DNA of 64,000 nt from Porphyromonadaceae bacterium UBA4262. GTDB lineage: Bacteria; Bacteroidota; Bacteroidia; Bacteroidales; Muribaculaceae. The notes below the pieces were generated by a model. The model had not been told where the DNA came from. It saw only the letters and a list, made by a program, of their open reading frames with translations, and did no database searches. Shown in pieces: positions 32,379 to 40,396 of the stretch. Position 1 is the stretch's first letter. Each line of letters opens with the position of its first letter. Made by a program: the position numbers and the translations under genes. Location of the stretch: NCBI GenBank assembly GCA_002396085.1, contig DGWI01000037.1:7850-71849 (forward strand), read 5' to 3'.

Positions 32379-32546
32379 ATGCATAAAACCTCTACTTCTT
32401 TCACTAGGGAGCAGAGATGTGGTGAGCAGAAGGTGGCAACAGTCAAGCCCAAGAAAGTAACGGTTGACCTAATTAAGCAATTTGCAAGGGTTTACGCTTT
32501 TAGCAGCATGATGCCTGCAGGACTGGGTGCTTTTATTGCCAACTGA
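32379..32546 (+). CDS. Small 55-aa protein with IKQFARVY motif
   Basis: A 55-residue ORF (MHKTSTSFTREQ..., then VTVDLIKQFARVYAFSSMM and a C-terminal LGAFIAN). The VDLIKQFARVY segment and the short C-terminal tail resemble small conserved Bacteroidales proteins of about 50 residues that I recall with an xIKQFARxY core; their function is unknown. Independent support: a TATGTTTG box directly upstream (32368-32375) and a strong terminator 42 bp after the stop. Basic N-terminus, no signal peptide. It stands alone between the divergent cdsA and the convergent udp gene. Confidence 0.65.
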   Translation: MHKTSTSFTREQRCGEQKVATVKPKKVTVDLIKQFARVYAFSSMMPAGLGAFIAN

Positions 32547-32587
32547 ACACACATCTTCACTTACTCTCTCAAACATTAACCAAAATT

Positions 32588-32620
32588 AAGGCTGCCCCGC
32601 AAGGCAGCCTTTGTTGTTCG
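32588..32620. terminator. Bidirectional terminator between the 55-aa gene and udp
   Basis: AAGGCTGCC-CCGCAA-GGCAGCCTT (32588-32611) with TGTTGTT on the plus side and AATTTTGG on the minus side. Confidence 0.75.
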
Positions 32621-32676
32621 TTAATTTCTAGTGCTCTCTTTTGTGAGATTTGCTCACGAGAATCAGCAACCTTCAA

Positions 32677-33558
32677 TCAAGAAAGCAGACGCTCGAGAAC
32701 TGTGCCTACCAGGTCGTTGACTGCGCCTTTATAATTGGTATTAGCCTCAGTGGCGACTCGGTTGGCAATAATCGAGCAGATGGTCATTGCGCGATGCCCC
32801 AGAATTTTGGCCAAACCTTGTAGTGCGGCGCTCTCCATCTCATAGTTGGTGATGTGGCCACCTGCATATTCAAACGCCTCGATGCGATGATTTAGTTCGG
32901 GTTCAGCAAGGCGCGCACGTACTTCACGACCCTGTGGACCATAGAATCCTACGGCACTGATGGTGTAGCCACGCACCATGTCATCACGGCCTATGCGCTC
33001 CACTAGCCACGGGTCTGCGTCCACCACATAGGGTTTGGCAAACAATGGATTCCACTTGACGAATTCGCAGAATGCCTTTTCAAAGTCTAAGTCGCACACG
33101 CGGTTGCGGTCGGCATAGTAGTTGAGCACGCCATCAAATCCCAGAGCTTTGGCTGCAATAACAGGAGTGCCCACAGGAACATAGGTTTGAAGACCTCCTG
33201 ATGTGCCGATGCGCACGATGTTCAGTGTGCGGTGCTCGTTCTTGGGAAGTCGGGTTTTGAAGTCAACATTGGCCAGTGCATCAAGTTCGGTCATCACGAT
33301 GTCGATGTTGTCACCACCAATGCCATGCGACAAAGCCATCACAGGCTTGCCATTGAATGTGCCACCTATCGTGTGGAACTCGCGACTCGATATTTCAAAG
33401 TCCTGTGTGTCAAAGTATTTGGCTATCATTGTCACTCGTCCAGGATCACCACACACGATGATGTTGTCACACAACTGTTCGGGTGTCACATGAATGTGAA
33501 ATGCCGAGCCATCATCATTGATAATCAACTCGCTGTCAGGGATATATTTCTTTTCCAT
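32677..33558 (-). CDS. udp: Uridine phosphorylase-like nucleoside phosphorylase
   Basis: A 293-residue PNP/UDP-family enzyme, cleaving a nucleoside with phosphate to base and ribose-1-phosphate. Motifs: IIVCGDPGRVTMIAKYFD (phosphate-binding), SHGIGGDNIDIVMTEL, VRIGTSGGLQ, and NYEMESAALQGLAKILGHRA with the ribose-binding Met-Glu. The pattern favours uridine phosphorylase, but purine specificity cannot be excluded. The ATG at 33558 (MEKKYIPDSEL) is chosen because the promoter box at 33591 lies between it and an upstream in-frame ATG at 33621. Confidence 0.87.
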   Translation of the reverse strand: MEKKYIPDSELIINDDGSAFHIHVTPEQLCDNIIVCGDPGRVTMIAKYFDTQDFEISSREFHTIGGTFNGKPVMALSHGIGGDNIDIVMTELDALANVDFKTRLPKNEHRTLNIVRIGTSGGLQTYVPVGTPVIAAKALGFDGVLNYYADRNRVCDLDFEKAFCEFVKWNPLFAKPYVVDADPWLVERIGRDDMVRGYTISAVGFYGPQGREVRARLAEPELNHRIEAFEYAGGHITNYEMESAALQGLAKILGHRAMTICSIIANRVATEANTNYKGAVNDLVGTVLERLLS

Positions 33559-33590
33559 ATTTCTGTATTTTTTTCGATAAATAGAAAAAA

Positions 33591-33621
33591 CAAAATTACA
33601 CAATTTCTTTGAAATCTGCAA
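33591..33621 (-). promoter_or_regulatory. Promoter of udp (TTG / TAATTTTG)
   Basis: TAATTTTG at 33591-33598, TTG at 33619-33621 on the minus strand, 20 bp apart. Confidence 0.6.
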
Positions 33622-33697
33622 CCCTTCGATGATTTTTTTTGATAAAATCCATAAAACTTGATCTCATTCTCCGCAACAAGGTTGCGAGCACATTAGT

Positions 33698-34816
33698 TTA
33701 TTTCATGCAGTACCGGCATCCTGGCAATGTCATGATCACGCCTCGGCAGTCAAGTTCTACCAGTGTGCTCATCAGTCGATAGATAGGTAGTTGCAATTCG
33801 GTGGCCAGTGTGTTGATATGTACATCGCCTTCTCGTTTCAGTACATCTACGATGGCCTGTTCCTCCTTACTCAGCGACACGAAGACTTCTAGTTGTTGGG
33901 CTGGTTGCGACTTGCGTTCGAGGTCCCAACTCAATGCTTCAATCAAGTCGTCGGCACAACTGATCGACATCGCTTGATTGGTGCGTATGATGCGGTTACA
34001 GCCCCGTGAAAACTCGTCACCCACACGACCCGGAACGGCCATCACGTCACGGTTGTAACTCTGTGCCAGCGATGCTGTTACAAGTGAACCGCCATGGTCG
34101 GCACTCTCGACGATGACTGTGCAGTCGCTCAAGGCGGCGATGATGCGATTGCGGGCAAGGAAGTTGCTGCGATGTATCTCGTCGCTACTCAAATAGTCGG
34201 TCAGCACCATGCCGTGGTTACGCACAATCTTCACGGCGTCATTGCGGTGCATTGCGGGGTAGATGCCATTCAAGCCACGTGCCATCACGGCTACTGTGCT
34301 CAATCCGTGCTTCAAACTGGCGCGATGAGCAGCAATGTCAATGCCATAGGCCAGACCGCTCACAACCACGGCATCGGGTAGGGCGGCTGCAAGGTCGCGG
34401 ATGAATGTATCACAGAAACTTACACCATACTGCGTTGCATGGCGTGTGCCCACAACGCTCACCACATGCTTGCTATTGAGGTCGCAATCGCCACGACTGT
34501 AGAGCATACAGGGGGCATCATCGGCCTCTAGCAGGCGACGAGGGTAACCCGCATCGGCATAGTAGGTTGTGGCAATGTTGTTCTGGCTGATGAAGTCGAG
34601 TTCGCGATCAGCGCGCTCCAGTTGCTGTTGACGATAGTAATTGGTGTAAATCTTGCTCTTGCCTTGTGTCATGGCTCGCAGATCTTTCTCGCTCATGTCG
34701 AAGAAAGCGCGCTCACTGCCACACACTTCCAGCAGTTGCCGGGCCAAACTCACACCCATACCACGAATGGATGCAAAAGCGATGCGATATCTCAACTCAT
34801 CACTGCTCATCGTCAA
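33698..34816 (-). CDS. dprA: DNA-processing protein DprA
   Basis: A 372-residue DprA/Smf that binds incoming single-stranded DNA and loads RecA in transformation. Layout: N-terminal SAM-like HhH region (FASIRGMGVSLARQLLE), Rossmann fold with VVSVVGTRHATQYG, VVSGLAYGIDIAAHRASL, ARGLNGIYPAMHR and FLARNRIIAALSD, then a C-terminal winged-helix region (SKEEQAIVDVLKREGDVHI). Length is normal. It overlaps the upstream thioesterase gene by 17 bp. Confidence 0.95.
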   Translation of the reverse strand: MTMSSDELRYRIAFASIRGMGVSLARQLLEVCGSERAFFDMSEKDLRAMTQGKSKIYTNYYRQQQLERADRELDFISQNNIATTYYADAGYPRRLLEADDAPCMLYSRGDCDLNSKHVVSVVGTRHATQYGVSFCDTFIRDLAAALPDAVVVSGLAYGIDIAAHRASLKHGLSTVAVMARGLNGIYPAMHRNDAVKIVRNHGMVLTDYLSSDEIHRSNFLARNRIIAALSDCTVIVESADHGGSLVTASLAQSYNRDVMAVPGRVGDEFSRGCNRIIRTNQAMSISCADDLIEALSWDLERKSQPAQQLEVFVSLSKEEQAIVDVLKREGDVHINTLATELQLPIYRLMSTLVELDCRGVIMTLPGCRYCMK

Positions 34817-35207
34817 GTCCTAGTTTCTCCCACAACTCTGCACCACGCGACAGTTGGCCATTCACTAGTGCAACAATGCTCACAATGGCACGAACGACCA
34901 GTTGGCCATTTTCCTTATTATATATATCCTGGTGAAACAGGTATCGAACTCCCTGGCGCTCAACCCACAGTTTGCTCTCCATCACATCACCACTGCGCAA
35001 CGCGCTTTTATAGTCGACCTCGATGCGGCTCACTACTGGGATAATGCCGTCGGCCGACATCTGGCCGAACGAGTAACCACGGCTCTTGACAAAGGCATGA
35101 CGAGTATGCTCAAGATAGTGCAGGTAATTGGCATTATTGACGATGCCCTCGCTGTCCAATTCATAGTCACGGACACCGATTTCGACCTGAAATATATAGT
35201 CTTTCAT
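34800..35207 (-). CDS. YbgC/4-hydroxybenzoyl-CoA-type thioesterase
   Basis: A 135-residue hotdog-fold acyl-CoA thioesterase. The signature is the N-terminal VRDYELDSEGIVNNANYLHYLEHTR; the usual Asp of the family (YxDxDxxGHVNN) appears as YELDSEGIVNN. Cytoplasmic; substrate unknown, acyl-CoA or acyl-ACP likely. It heads a two-gene operon with dprA behind a TAATTTTG box. Confidence 0.88.
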   Translation of the reverse strand: MKDYIFQVEIGVRDYELDSEGIVNNANYLHYLEHTRHAFVKSRGYSFGQMSADGIIPVVSRIEVDYKSALRSGDVMESKLWVERQGVRYLFHQDIYNKENGQLVVRAIVSIVALVNGQLSRGAELWEKLGLDDEQ

Positions 35208-35231
35208 TCTGTTGCGATTTTTTCAAGACCC

Positions 35232-35239
35232 CAAAATTA
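35232..35239 (-). promoter_or_regulatory. -7 promoter box TAATTTTG for thioesterase-dprA
   Basis: Perfect match on the minus strand, 25 bp before the ATG. Divergent from 35283. Confidence 0.55.
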
Positions 35240-35282
35240 CAAAAAATCTCACAACTATGCCGTTTATGTGACGAAAAAACAC

Positions 35283-35290
35283 TACTTTTG
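35283..35290 (+). promoter_or_regulatory. -7 promoter box TACTTTTG for the PAS protein
   Basis: Perfect TAnnTTTG match. The transcript would start at or just inside the 9-bp repeat (35296-35313). Confidence 0.55.
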
Positions 35291-35295
35291 CATCG

Positions 35296-35313
35296 TCTAG
35301 AGTTTCTAGAACA
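35296..35313 (+). repeat. Two 9-bp TCTAG units (TCTAGAGTT, TCTAGAACA)
   Basis: Same unit, spacing and orientation to the downstream gene as at 2300-2353. It lies in the 5' leader of the PAS protein gene. Confidence 0.7.
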
Positions 35314-35357
35314 GGTAATATTCTCAATTATTATTTTTCAATTTTTATCAATTTGAA

Positions 35358-35684
35358 ATGGACTGGGCTGAACAACTGCATTGTGCAATCACTGTGTGTG
35401 ATAACGAGGGTACGGTAATATACATGAACGAGCGTTCACGTGCCACATTCAACAAGAATGGGGAGACTATGGTGGGCAAGAACCTTTTTCCCTGTCACAA
35501 GGAGCGCTCACAACAGATGATTCGCCACATGATGGAGAGCGACACAACCAACTGCTACACCATCACCAAGAATGGTGTGCGCAAGATGATTTTCCAGTCT
35601 CCCTGGAAGGTTGACGGAGAGGTTAAAGGTATGGTCGAGATTTCGATTGTTCTGCCCGACGAAGTGCCACACTACGATCGCTGA
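35358..35684 (+). CDS. Single PAS-domain protein
   Basis: A 108-residue protein consisting of one PAS domain: ITVCDNEGTVIYMNERS, VGKNLFPCHKERSQQMIRHMM, CYTITKNGVRKMIFQSPWKVDGEVKGMVEISIVLP. No output domain, so it probably senses a small ligand or redox state and signals to a partner. Cysteines are present in CHK and in NCYTI. The leader contains the TCTAG repeat. It is followed at 75 bp by the Ntn hydrolase gene on the same strand. Confidence 0.8.
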   Translation: MDWAEQLHCAITVCDNEGTVIYMNERSRATFNKNGETMVGKNLFPCHKERSQQMIRHMMESDTTNCYTITKNGVRKMIFQSPWKVDGEVKGMVEISIVLPDEVPHYDR

Positions 35685-35759
35685 AAGGCGGTCACATTTT
35701 CAACACGGTTGACTATGCCGAGTCATCGCTCGGATAGATCTGCCACATTTTAGAAAACT

Positions 35760-36890
35760 ATGAAAAAAATCCTCCTCACTGCCATTCTGCTGCTTGCTGA
35801 GGTCATCGTTGCCGACGCATGCACATCGGCCATCGTCAGTGGCCGCCTTACCGCCAATGGCCGACCACTGTTGTGGAAAAACCGCGACACCAACGATCAG
35901 AACAACCGTGTTGAGCGCATCAAGGCACACGACGGCCTCTATGAGTTCGTTGCCCTCTTTGATGCACGCGACTCCAAGGATACTGCCGCATGGCTGGGAT
36001 TCAACGAGCGTGGTTTCGCCATCATGAACACGGCTTCATATAATCTCAATAAGGACAATGTGCCCGAGCGCGACATGGACAAGGAAGGCGTTGTCATGCG
36101 CTATGCCCTGGAGCGTTGTGTTACGGTCGATGACTTTGAGCGTGTACTTGAGCAACTGCCCAAACCTCTTGGTGTTGAGGCAAACTTCGGTGTCATTGAC
36201 GCACAGGGCAATGGAGCGTATTTCGAGACAGGCAACTACAAGTGGGTCAAGTATGACTTGGCCGACGAGCCCACGGGCATTATCACCCGCACCAACTACT
36301 CGGTCAGTGGTCGTGAGGGAGAAGGCATGGGATATATCCGCCATGACAATGAGCGTGAATTGCTCAGACCATATATCATCGAGGCCAACATCACACCGGC
36401 AACCTTCACCGAGGTCATCTCACGCACCTTCTATCACAGTCGCATGAAGCGTAACTATAACAATAGTGGCCTTGAGTGGCTCATCGACCAGGATTTCATC
36501 CCACGGCGCATCAGCACCGCGTCGGTCGTCATTGAGGGTGTGCTGCCGGGCGAGGATCCAAGTCTTACAACTATGTGGATTGCGTTAGGTTATCCTCCTT
36601 GTGCCGAGGTGTTTGCATGTTGGACGGGCGAGAATGGCGTACCTGATGTTCTGCGCGGTACTACCAAGCGGCGCCATTCGGTGCAGTGCGACTTGGTCAA
36701 CAAGCGCGAAGCCGAGGTGTTCAGCATCACGCGAGGCAATGGCCAGCACTACATCAATCTGTCCAAATTGTATAATAAAGAGGGCACAGGCTATGCGCAA
36801 GTCTTGATCAAGAAGAATATGAAGACCTACGAGGATGGATATGCCGAGATCGCTCGGCGCCGTGCTGCTCTGACCAAAAAGAAACACTGA
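35760..36890 (+). CDS. Secreted N-terminal-nucleophile amidohydrolase (C45/choloylglycine hydrolase-like)
   Basis: A 376-residue exported hydrolase. The signal peptide (MKKILLTAILLLAEVIVADA) ends immediately before Cys21 in CTSAIVSGRL, so signal peptidase cleavage would free the catalytic N-terminal Cys of an Ntn hydrolase. Supporting blocks: LLWKNRDTND, GFNERGFAIMNTASYN, RCVTVDDFERVLEQL, FGVIDAQGNGAYFETGNYKW and TRTNYS. Related enzymes include acyl-CoA:6-APA acyltransferases and bile-salt/penicillin amidases; the substrate here is unknown. The DAC context is not a normal lipobox. Confidence 0.82.
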   Translation: MKKILLTAILLLAEVIVADACTSAIVSGRLTANGRPLLWKNRDTNDQNNRVERIKAHDGLYEFVALFDARDSKDTAAWLGFNERGFAIMNTASYNLNKDNVPERDMDKEGVVMRYALERCVTVDDFERVLEQLPKPLGVEANFGVIDAQGNGAYFETGNYKWVKYDLADEPTGIITRTNYSVSGREGEGMGYIRHDNERELLRPYIIEANITPATFTEVISRTFYHSRMKRNYNNSGLEWLIDQDFIPRRISTASVVIEGVLPGEDPSLTTMWIALGYPPCAEVFACWTGENGVPDVLRGTTKRRHSVQCDLVNKREAEVFSITRGNGQHYINLSKLYNKEGTGYAQVLIKKNMKTYEDGYAEIARRRAALTKKKH

Positions 36891-36913
36891 TTTTTTAACC
36901 TGATTTTAACGTG

Positions 36914-36940
36914 TGCCTCGACTTAGTCGAGGCAATTTTT
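36914..36940 (+). terminator. Terminator after the Ntn hydrolase gene
   Basis: TGCCTCGAC-TTA-GTCGAGGCA (36914-36934) followed by ATTTTTC. Confidence 0.85.
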
Positions 36941-36948
36941 CAACCACA

Positions 36949-37329
36949 ATGAACTGGACTGCACTTGCCACATTGGCACTTCTCGTCGTGAGCAATATCC
37001 TCATGACTTTTGCATGGTATGGACACCTCAAACTGCAGCAAGAAGGAGTCAGCACTCACTGGCCCCTCATTGTCGTCATCTTGTTCTCATGGGGCATTGC
37101 ATTGTTTGAGTATGCCTTCATGGTGCCGGCCAATCGCATCGGTTACTCCGGCAATGGAGGTCCCTTTTCTCTGATGCAACTCAAGGTCATACAAGAAGTG
37201 ATTACACTGACTGTTTTCACCATCTTTGTCACCTTGTTTTTCAAGAACGAGACATTGCACTGGAATCACTTTGTCGCATTCTTCCTGCTCATCGCTGCGG
37301 TGTACTTTGCCTTCCTCAAGGTTGACTGA
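36949..37329 (+). CDS. DUF486 family membrane protein (DMT-like)
   Basis: A 126-residue protein with four membrane helices (ALATLALLVVSNILMTFAWYGHL; PLIVVILFSWGIALFEYAFMVPANRIGY; LKVIQEVITLTVFTIFVTLFF; VAFFLLIAAVYFAFL). The central FEYAFMVPANRIGY block is diagnostic for DUF486, a relative of small drug/metabolite transporters. The ATG at 36949 is chosen because the in-frame extension upstream passes through the terminator hairpin. It ends 1 bp before the convergent L,D-transpeptidase gene. Confidence 0.9.
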   Translation: MNWTALATLALLVVSNILMTFAWYGHLKLQQEGVSTHWPLIVVILFSWGIALFEYAFMVPANRIGYSGNGGPFSLMQLKVIQEVITLTVFTIFVTLFFKNETLHWNHFVAFFLLIAAVYFAFLKVD

Positions 37330-37330
37330 T

Positions 37331-38614
37331 TTAGTGTGTGTAGGCGCTGAGCAGCAGATGGCGGGGCGCAGCCTGCTCTACCAGTAGGATGATAGCGCTC
37401 AACGGCACGTTACTTAGCGCGAAGCAACCCTCGCTCAACTTGCCTAACCGCAGATATCGCGGGTGAATCTCGCCCTCGTAGCGCATGCCACCATGCACCT
37501 TGATGCCACGCATGCGCGCATTGTCGTTGGTCGCTTCCAGGCCCTCAACGTTGATGGCCATACGTCCGTTCTTGTACATGCGGTGCACATCATCAATCTC
37601 ATACAGACCCAACGAGGTGGCACAACTGCCATGCTCGTTGCTGAATTGTGGAATCATGCCCGTGCTGCCACTGCCGCAGCCGTGGGCACACTTGCTGCTC
37701 ACAATCACGCGCTTTTTCTTATAGTCATAGACAAAGAATCGGTTTTGTCCTGATGGAATGCTGAAGTCGGCAAACATCACATACCGCTCGTCATAGCCCC
37801 GGGCAACAGCCTGCTCGTGTGTTGCCGACAGGCGGGTGTCTGAGATGGGGTAGTGGCGAAGGGCAATCCAGCGTGACACTTCCTGCAGCGGGTAATCGGC
37901 AGGGTAGAGGTCGGCATCGATCATGCGTTCGCCCATCTGCCTGAAGGATTGCGCCATCTTGGCGGTATCAGATGGCGTACAGGGCAGCAGGTGGATGCGG
38001 CGGGCAAGCACCCGTGAGGTGTCGGCGGCGGCTCGTGTTAGCACCAAGTTGCGCACACGACGATGGGTGAACTGGCTCGCCAGTCGTCCCTGGGCTGTGC
38101 GATCTATCAGGGTCACATCATTGGGATCGACACACATTCCACAGTGGTTCAGCCAGTGCGCCAGGGTGGTGTCAAGCAGCCTCAGCAGGCTATTGCGTTG
38201 GGGCGATTTCTCGCTAGTGCGGCTCATGATCATGACATAGCAACTGTCCATGGCAGGCCATTGTTGTGCAAGCGTGTTGAAATTCTCTTGGTCTTGCTGC
38301 ACAACCACGATCACGGGGTATCGCTTGAGCGTATCGGTCACTTCAGGTCGCCGAATCAAGATGCGGGGATACTTGTTGTCGTCATTGGGCCAAAACCTAT
38401 TATATAATAAGGTAACGGGTGAGGCGGTTTTCAGTGGCTCAAATTTGCCATTAGTCAGCAACAGATTGTCGCGATGTCCTGCGTTGAGCACAGGATAGGG
38501 CCATGCAAGCAGCCAGCCGATAACCAGTGCCAGTGACACTGCGGCAAGCGCTATTTTCAGTGATTTTCGGGTCTTTTTTGTCAATTTTCCTAAATTTTTT
38601 GCGAAGGTAAGCAT
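37331..38614 (-). CDS. Membrane-anchored murein L,D-transpeptidase-like protein
   Basis: A 427-residue protein with one N-terminal membrane anchor (about residues 22-40) and a C-terminal L,D-transpeptidase catalytic domain of the YkuD_2 type: FSIPSGQNRFFVYDYKKKR, GIKVHGGMRYEG, and the nucleophile Cys in LSEGCFALS. It would crosslink peptidoglycan or modify it in the periplasm. The middle region (90-280) is not recognised. The start is uncertain: only a weak TACCTTCG box (38602-38609) is seen, lying just inside the called ORF, so a TTG near 38584 is a possible alternative start. Divergent from tRNA-Val. Confidence 0.8.
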   Translation of the reverse strand: MLTFAKNLGKLTKKTRKSLKIALAAVSLALVIGWLLAWPYPVLNAGHRDNLLLTNGKFEPLKTASPVTLLYNRFWPNDDNKYPRILIRRPEVTDTLKRYPVIVVVQQDQENFNTLAQQWPAMDSCYVMIMSRTSEKSPQRNSLLRLLDTTLAHWLNHCGMCVDPNDVTLIDRTAQGRLASQFTHRRVRNLVLTRAAADTSRVLARRIHLLPCTPSDTAKMAQSFRQMGERMIDADLYPADYPLQEVSRWIALRHYPISDTRLSATHEQAVARGYDERYVMFADFSIPSGQNRFFVYDYKKKRVIVSSKCAHGCGSGSTGMIPQFSNEHGSCATSLGLYEIDDVHRMYKNGRMAINVEGLEATNDNARMRGIKVHGGMRYEGEIHPRYLRLGKLSEGCFALSNVPLSAIILLVEQAAPRHLLLSAYTH

Positions 38615-38630
38615 TTTTTTCGGAAAAAAC

Positions 38631-38661
38631 TTGTGGGGGAACAAAAAAAGTAGTAATTTTG
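38631..38661 (+). promoter_or_regulatory. Promoter of tRNA-Val (TTG / TAATTTTG)
   Basis: TTG at 38631-38633 and TAATTTTG at 38654-38661, 20 bp apart, 15 bp before the mature tRNA. Confidence 0.65.
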
Positions 38662-38676
38662 CATCGCAATTGAGAT

Positions 38677-38754
38677 AGGAGCGTAGCCCAGTTGGTTTAG
38701 AGCGCCGCAGTCACATTGCGGAGGTCATCGGTTCGACCCCGATCGTTCCTACCA
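38677..38754 (+). tRNA. tRNA-Val (anticodon CAC)
   Basis: A complete cloverleaf: acceptor AGGAGCG/CGTTCCT, D arm GCCC...GAGC, anticodon stem CCGCA/TGCGG with loop GTCACAT (anticodon CAC, reading GUG), variable loop AGGTC, and T arm ATCGG-TTCGACC-CCGAT. The discriminator A and CCA are encoded. It has its own promoter and terminator. Confidence 0.95.
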
Positions 38755-38755
38755 G

Positions 38756-38785
38756 AAAGCAGGTCTTCATCGACCTGCTTTTTTC
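38756..38785 (+). terminator. Terminator of tRNA-Val
   Basis: AAAGCAGGTC-TTCATC-GACCTGCTTT followed by TTTC, directly after the tRNA. Confidence 0.85.
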
Positions 38786-38855
38786 ATTTTTGTCTATGAA
38801 TAGACCAAGGGTTCGGTACAATTATCTTTAAGACATTTTCAAAGTTCAAGCGTTA

Positions 38856-39353
38856 ATGATGAGATGTGAATTGAAAGACGCATTTTCGGTCTCAACGTCG
38901 CTCTACCTGCGTCAATTGGGACGTCTCTACCTGCGAGACCGCTGGCCGTGGCTGGTGGCACCATTCGTGTTATGTGGCATCTTGTCGGCAGCATTGAGCG
39001 ACGTGCGCTGGGTTATCGTTGGGCTCATGATACTTTTCATTGCCATCCCTATGATTCTCGCTTTGGCCTATATCAACTATGCCCTATCGATGGAAGCTCG
39101 CTGGTCGGTGCTCAGCAAGACGTTGACCCTTGACAATGATGGTCTTTTGCTGCGGTTCGAGGATGACCGGATGCACGATCGTCTCATCCCCTGGCACGAG
39201 ATATCGGGCATCAAGGTGGGTGGTGAGTCTATCTTGGTTATGCTCAAGGTGCGTCACTACACCTTCTTGATGATTCCATTCACGGTTATTGAGCAGTCTG
39301 GAATCCCCATACAGCAATTTGCACGTCAACTGGCAATCGAGTCTAAGAAATGA
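38856..39353 (+). CDS. YcxB-like membrane protein
   Basis: A 165-residue protein with two adjacent membrane helices (WPWLVAPFVLCGILSAAL, WVIVGLMILFIAIPMILALAYI) and a C-terminal PH-like domain (LTLDNDGLLLRFEDDRMHDRLIPWHEISGIKVGGESILVMLKVRHYTFLMIPFTVI). The pattern fits the YcxB-like family, of unknown function. Start may be 38856 or the next ATG at 38859. A strong terminator follows. Confidence 0.72.
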   Translation: MMRCELKDAFSVSTSLYLRQLGRLYLRDRWPWLVAPFVLCGILSAALSDVRWVIVGLMILFIAIPMILALAYINYALSMEARWSVLSKTLTLDNDGLLLRFEDDRMHDRLIPWHEISGIKVGGESILVMLKVRHYTFLMIPFTVIEQSGIPIQQFARQLAIESKK

Positions 39354-39374
39354 ATGGTCGTGATTGTAAAGCAA

Positions 39375-39412
39375 CAGAGCCTAGCAGTAACAAACTGTTA
39401 GGCTCTGCTTTG
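39375..39412. terminator. Bidirectional terminator between YcxB-like and HU/SPOR genes
   Basis: CAGAGCCTAGCAG / CTGTTAGGCTCTG, 13 bp with one G-U pair, T-rich on the plus side (CTTTGTTTG) and TTGCTTTAC on the minus side. Confidence 0.75.
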
Positions 39413-39432
39413 TTTGTAATTCCCGATAGGAA

Positions 39433-40389
39433 CTAAGGTTTCACCCACGATTGTTCATAGCCTTTTGGCAACTTGGCGCGCAGACTGTACAGGTGCGACT
39501 GATCGTGACTGCGGGCTACATAAACATGATACAGGCGGGCATTCACGCGCGCAACCTGCATTTGTTCTGCCAGGTCGGGATGCAATTCTTTGTAACCTTC
39601 GGCCTGTTTTGCCGTGTTGAACGAAGCCACCACCAGCAGGCTCTTGCCACCCTCATCAAGCAATAACTTGCTCACCTGCTTTACCGGCTCCTGGGTTGCC
39701 TCGCTACGAGGCCGATTCGGTTGAGATGTGGCCATGTCGATAACTTGTTGTTGAGGCTTGGTCACTGACGGCAGGTTCAACGATGCATAGTCCTGATGAT
39801 GGTTGCGGTTGATGATCACAGGTGTGGTGAGCAGCACCGTCAAGCATAATAGCAACACGATGGATGCGGCAGCTTGCAGCGGACGGCGCCATGCAATGCT
39901 TCGGCCGGTGGTGGGCTGAGCAAATGCCGCTGCAGCCGCTGCTTGGGCTTCGGCACGGGCAGTTTCATCGGCCAACGGCCTGAAACTCACATTGCGCAGG
40001 CCATAGTAACTATCATTACTCTGCACATGATTGAACGGGGTGAACTCGATGCGATGCCCATCGCCACTGTGGAAGTAACCTAAACGACCCAGCGAAACTT
40101 CGTTGCCTAGCGACAACTGCTGGCGGAATGCACTCACACTCTGGGAGATAAATCGTATGGCAGCATCGTATGTGATGCCCTCACGACGCACCAGCGATTG
40201 CGCCAGCAAACCGTCATTGTGGTCTACACTGGCGTTGAACCCCAGTTCGCGCCGTGGACGCTCGATATGCCCGCGGGTGGAGTTGTAATGCGAGTCGGTG
40301 TACTGTGCAACTAGTGCTCCCCAACCAGGGATTACTACACAGTCATGGCTCGTCAGAAGATATTCAATATGCTCAATAATGGTGTACAT
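39433..40389 (-). CDS. CCDC81-type HU-domain protein with C-terminal SPOR domain
   Basis: A 318-residue bitopic protein. Residues 1-120 form the bacterial CCDC81-like HU domains (IIEHIEYLLTSHDCVVIPGWGALVAQ; LLAQSLVRREGITYDAAIRFI). A single membrane helix lies near residue 170 (AAASIVLLLCLTVLLTTPVII). The C-terminus is a SPOR domain (SLLVVASFNTAKQAEGY ... YHVYVARS) that binds denuded septal peptidoglycan. The HU module is thus cytoplasmic and the SPOR domain periplasmic, suggesting a link between chromosome or cytoskeleton and the division site. The promoter box is very close to the ATG. Confidence 0.87.
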   Translation of the reverse strand: MYTIIEHIEYLLTSHDCVVIPGWGALVAQYTDSHYNSTRGHIERPRRELGFNASVDHNDGLLAQSLVRREGITYDAAIRFISQSVSAFRQQLSLGNEVSLGRLGYFHSGDGHRIEFTPFNHVQSNDSYYGLRNVSFRPLADETARAEAQAAAAAAFAQPTTGRSIAWRRPLQAAASIVLLLCLTVLLTTPVIINRNHHQDYASLNLPSVTKPQQQVIDMATSQPNRPRSEATQEPVKQVSKLLLDEGGKSLLVVASFNTAKQAEGYKELHPDLAEQMQVARVNARLYHVYVARSHDQSHLYSLRAKLPKGYEQSWVKP

Positions 40390-40396
40390 GCGAGGG

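Noticed and set aside
38677..38754. tRNA-Val as an integration site of a mobile element
   Set aside because: The 3' end of the tRNA is not repeated nearby and no integrase gene adjoins it.
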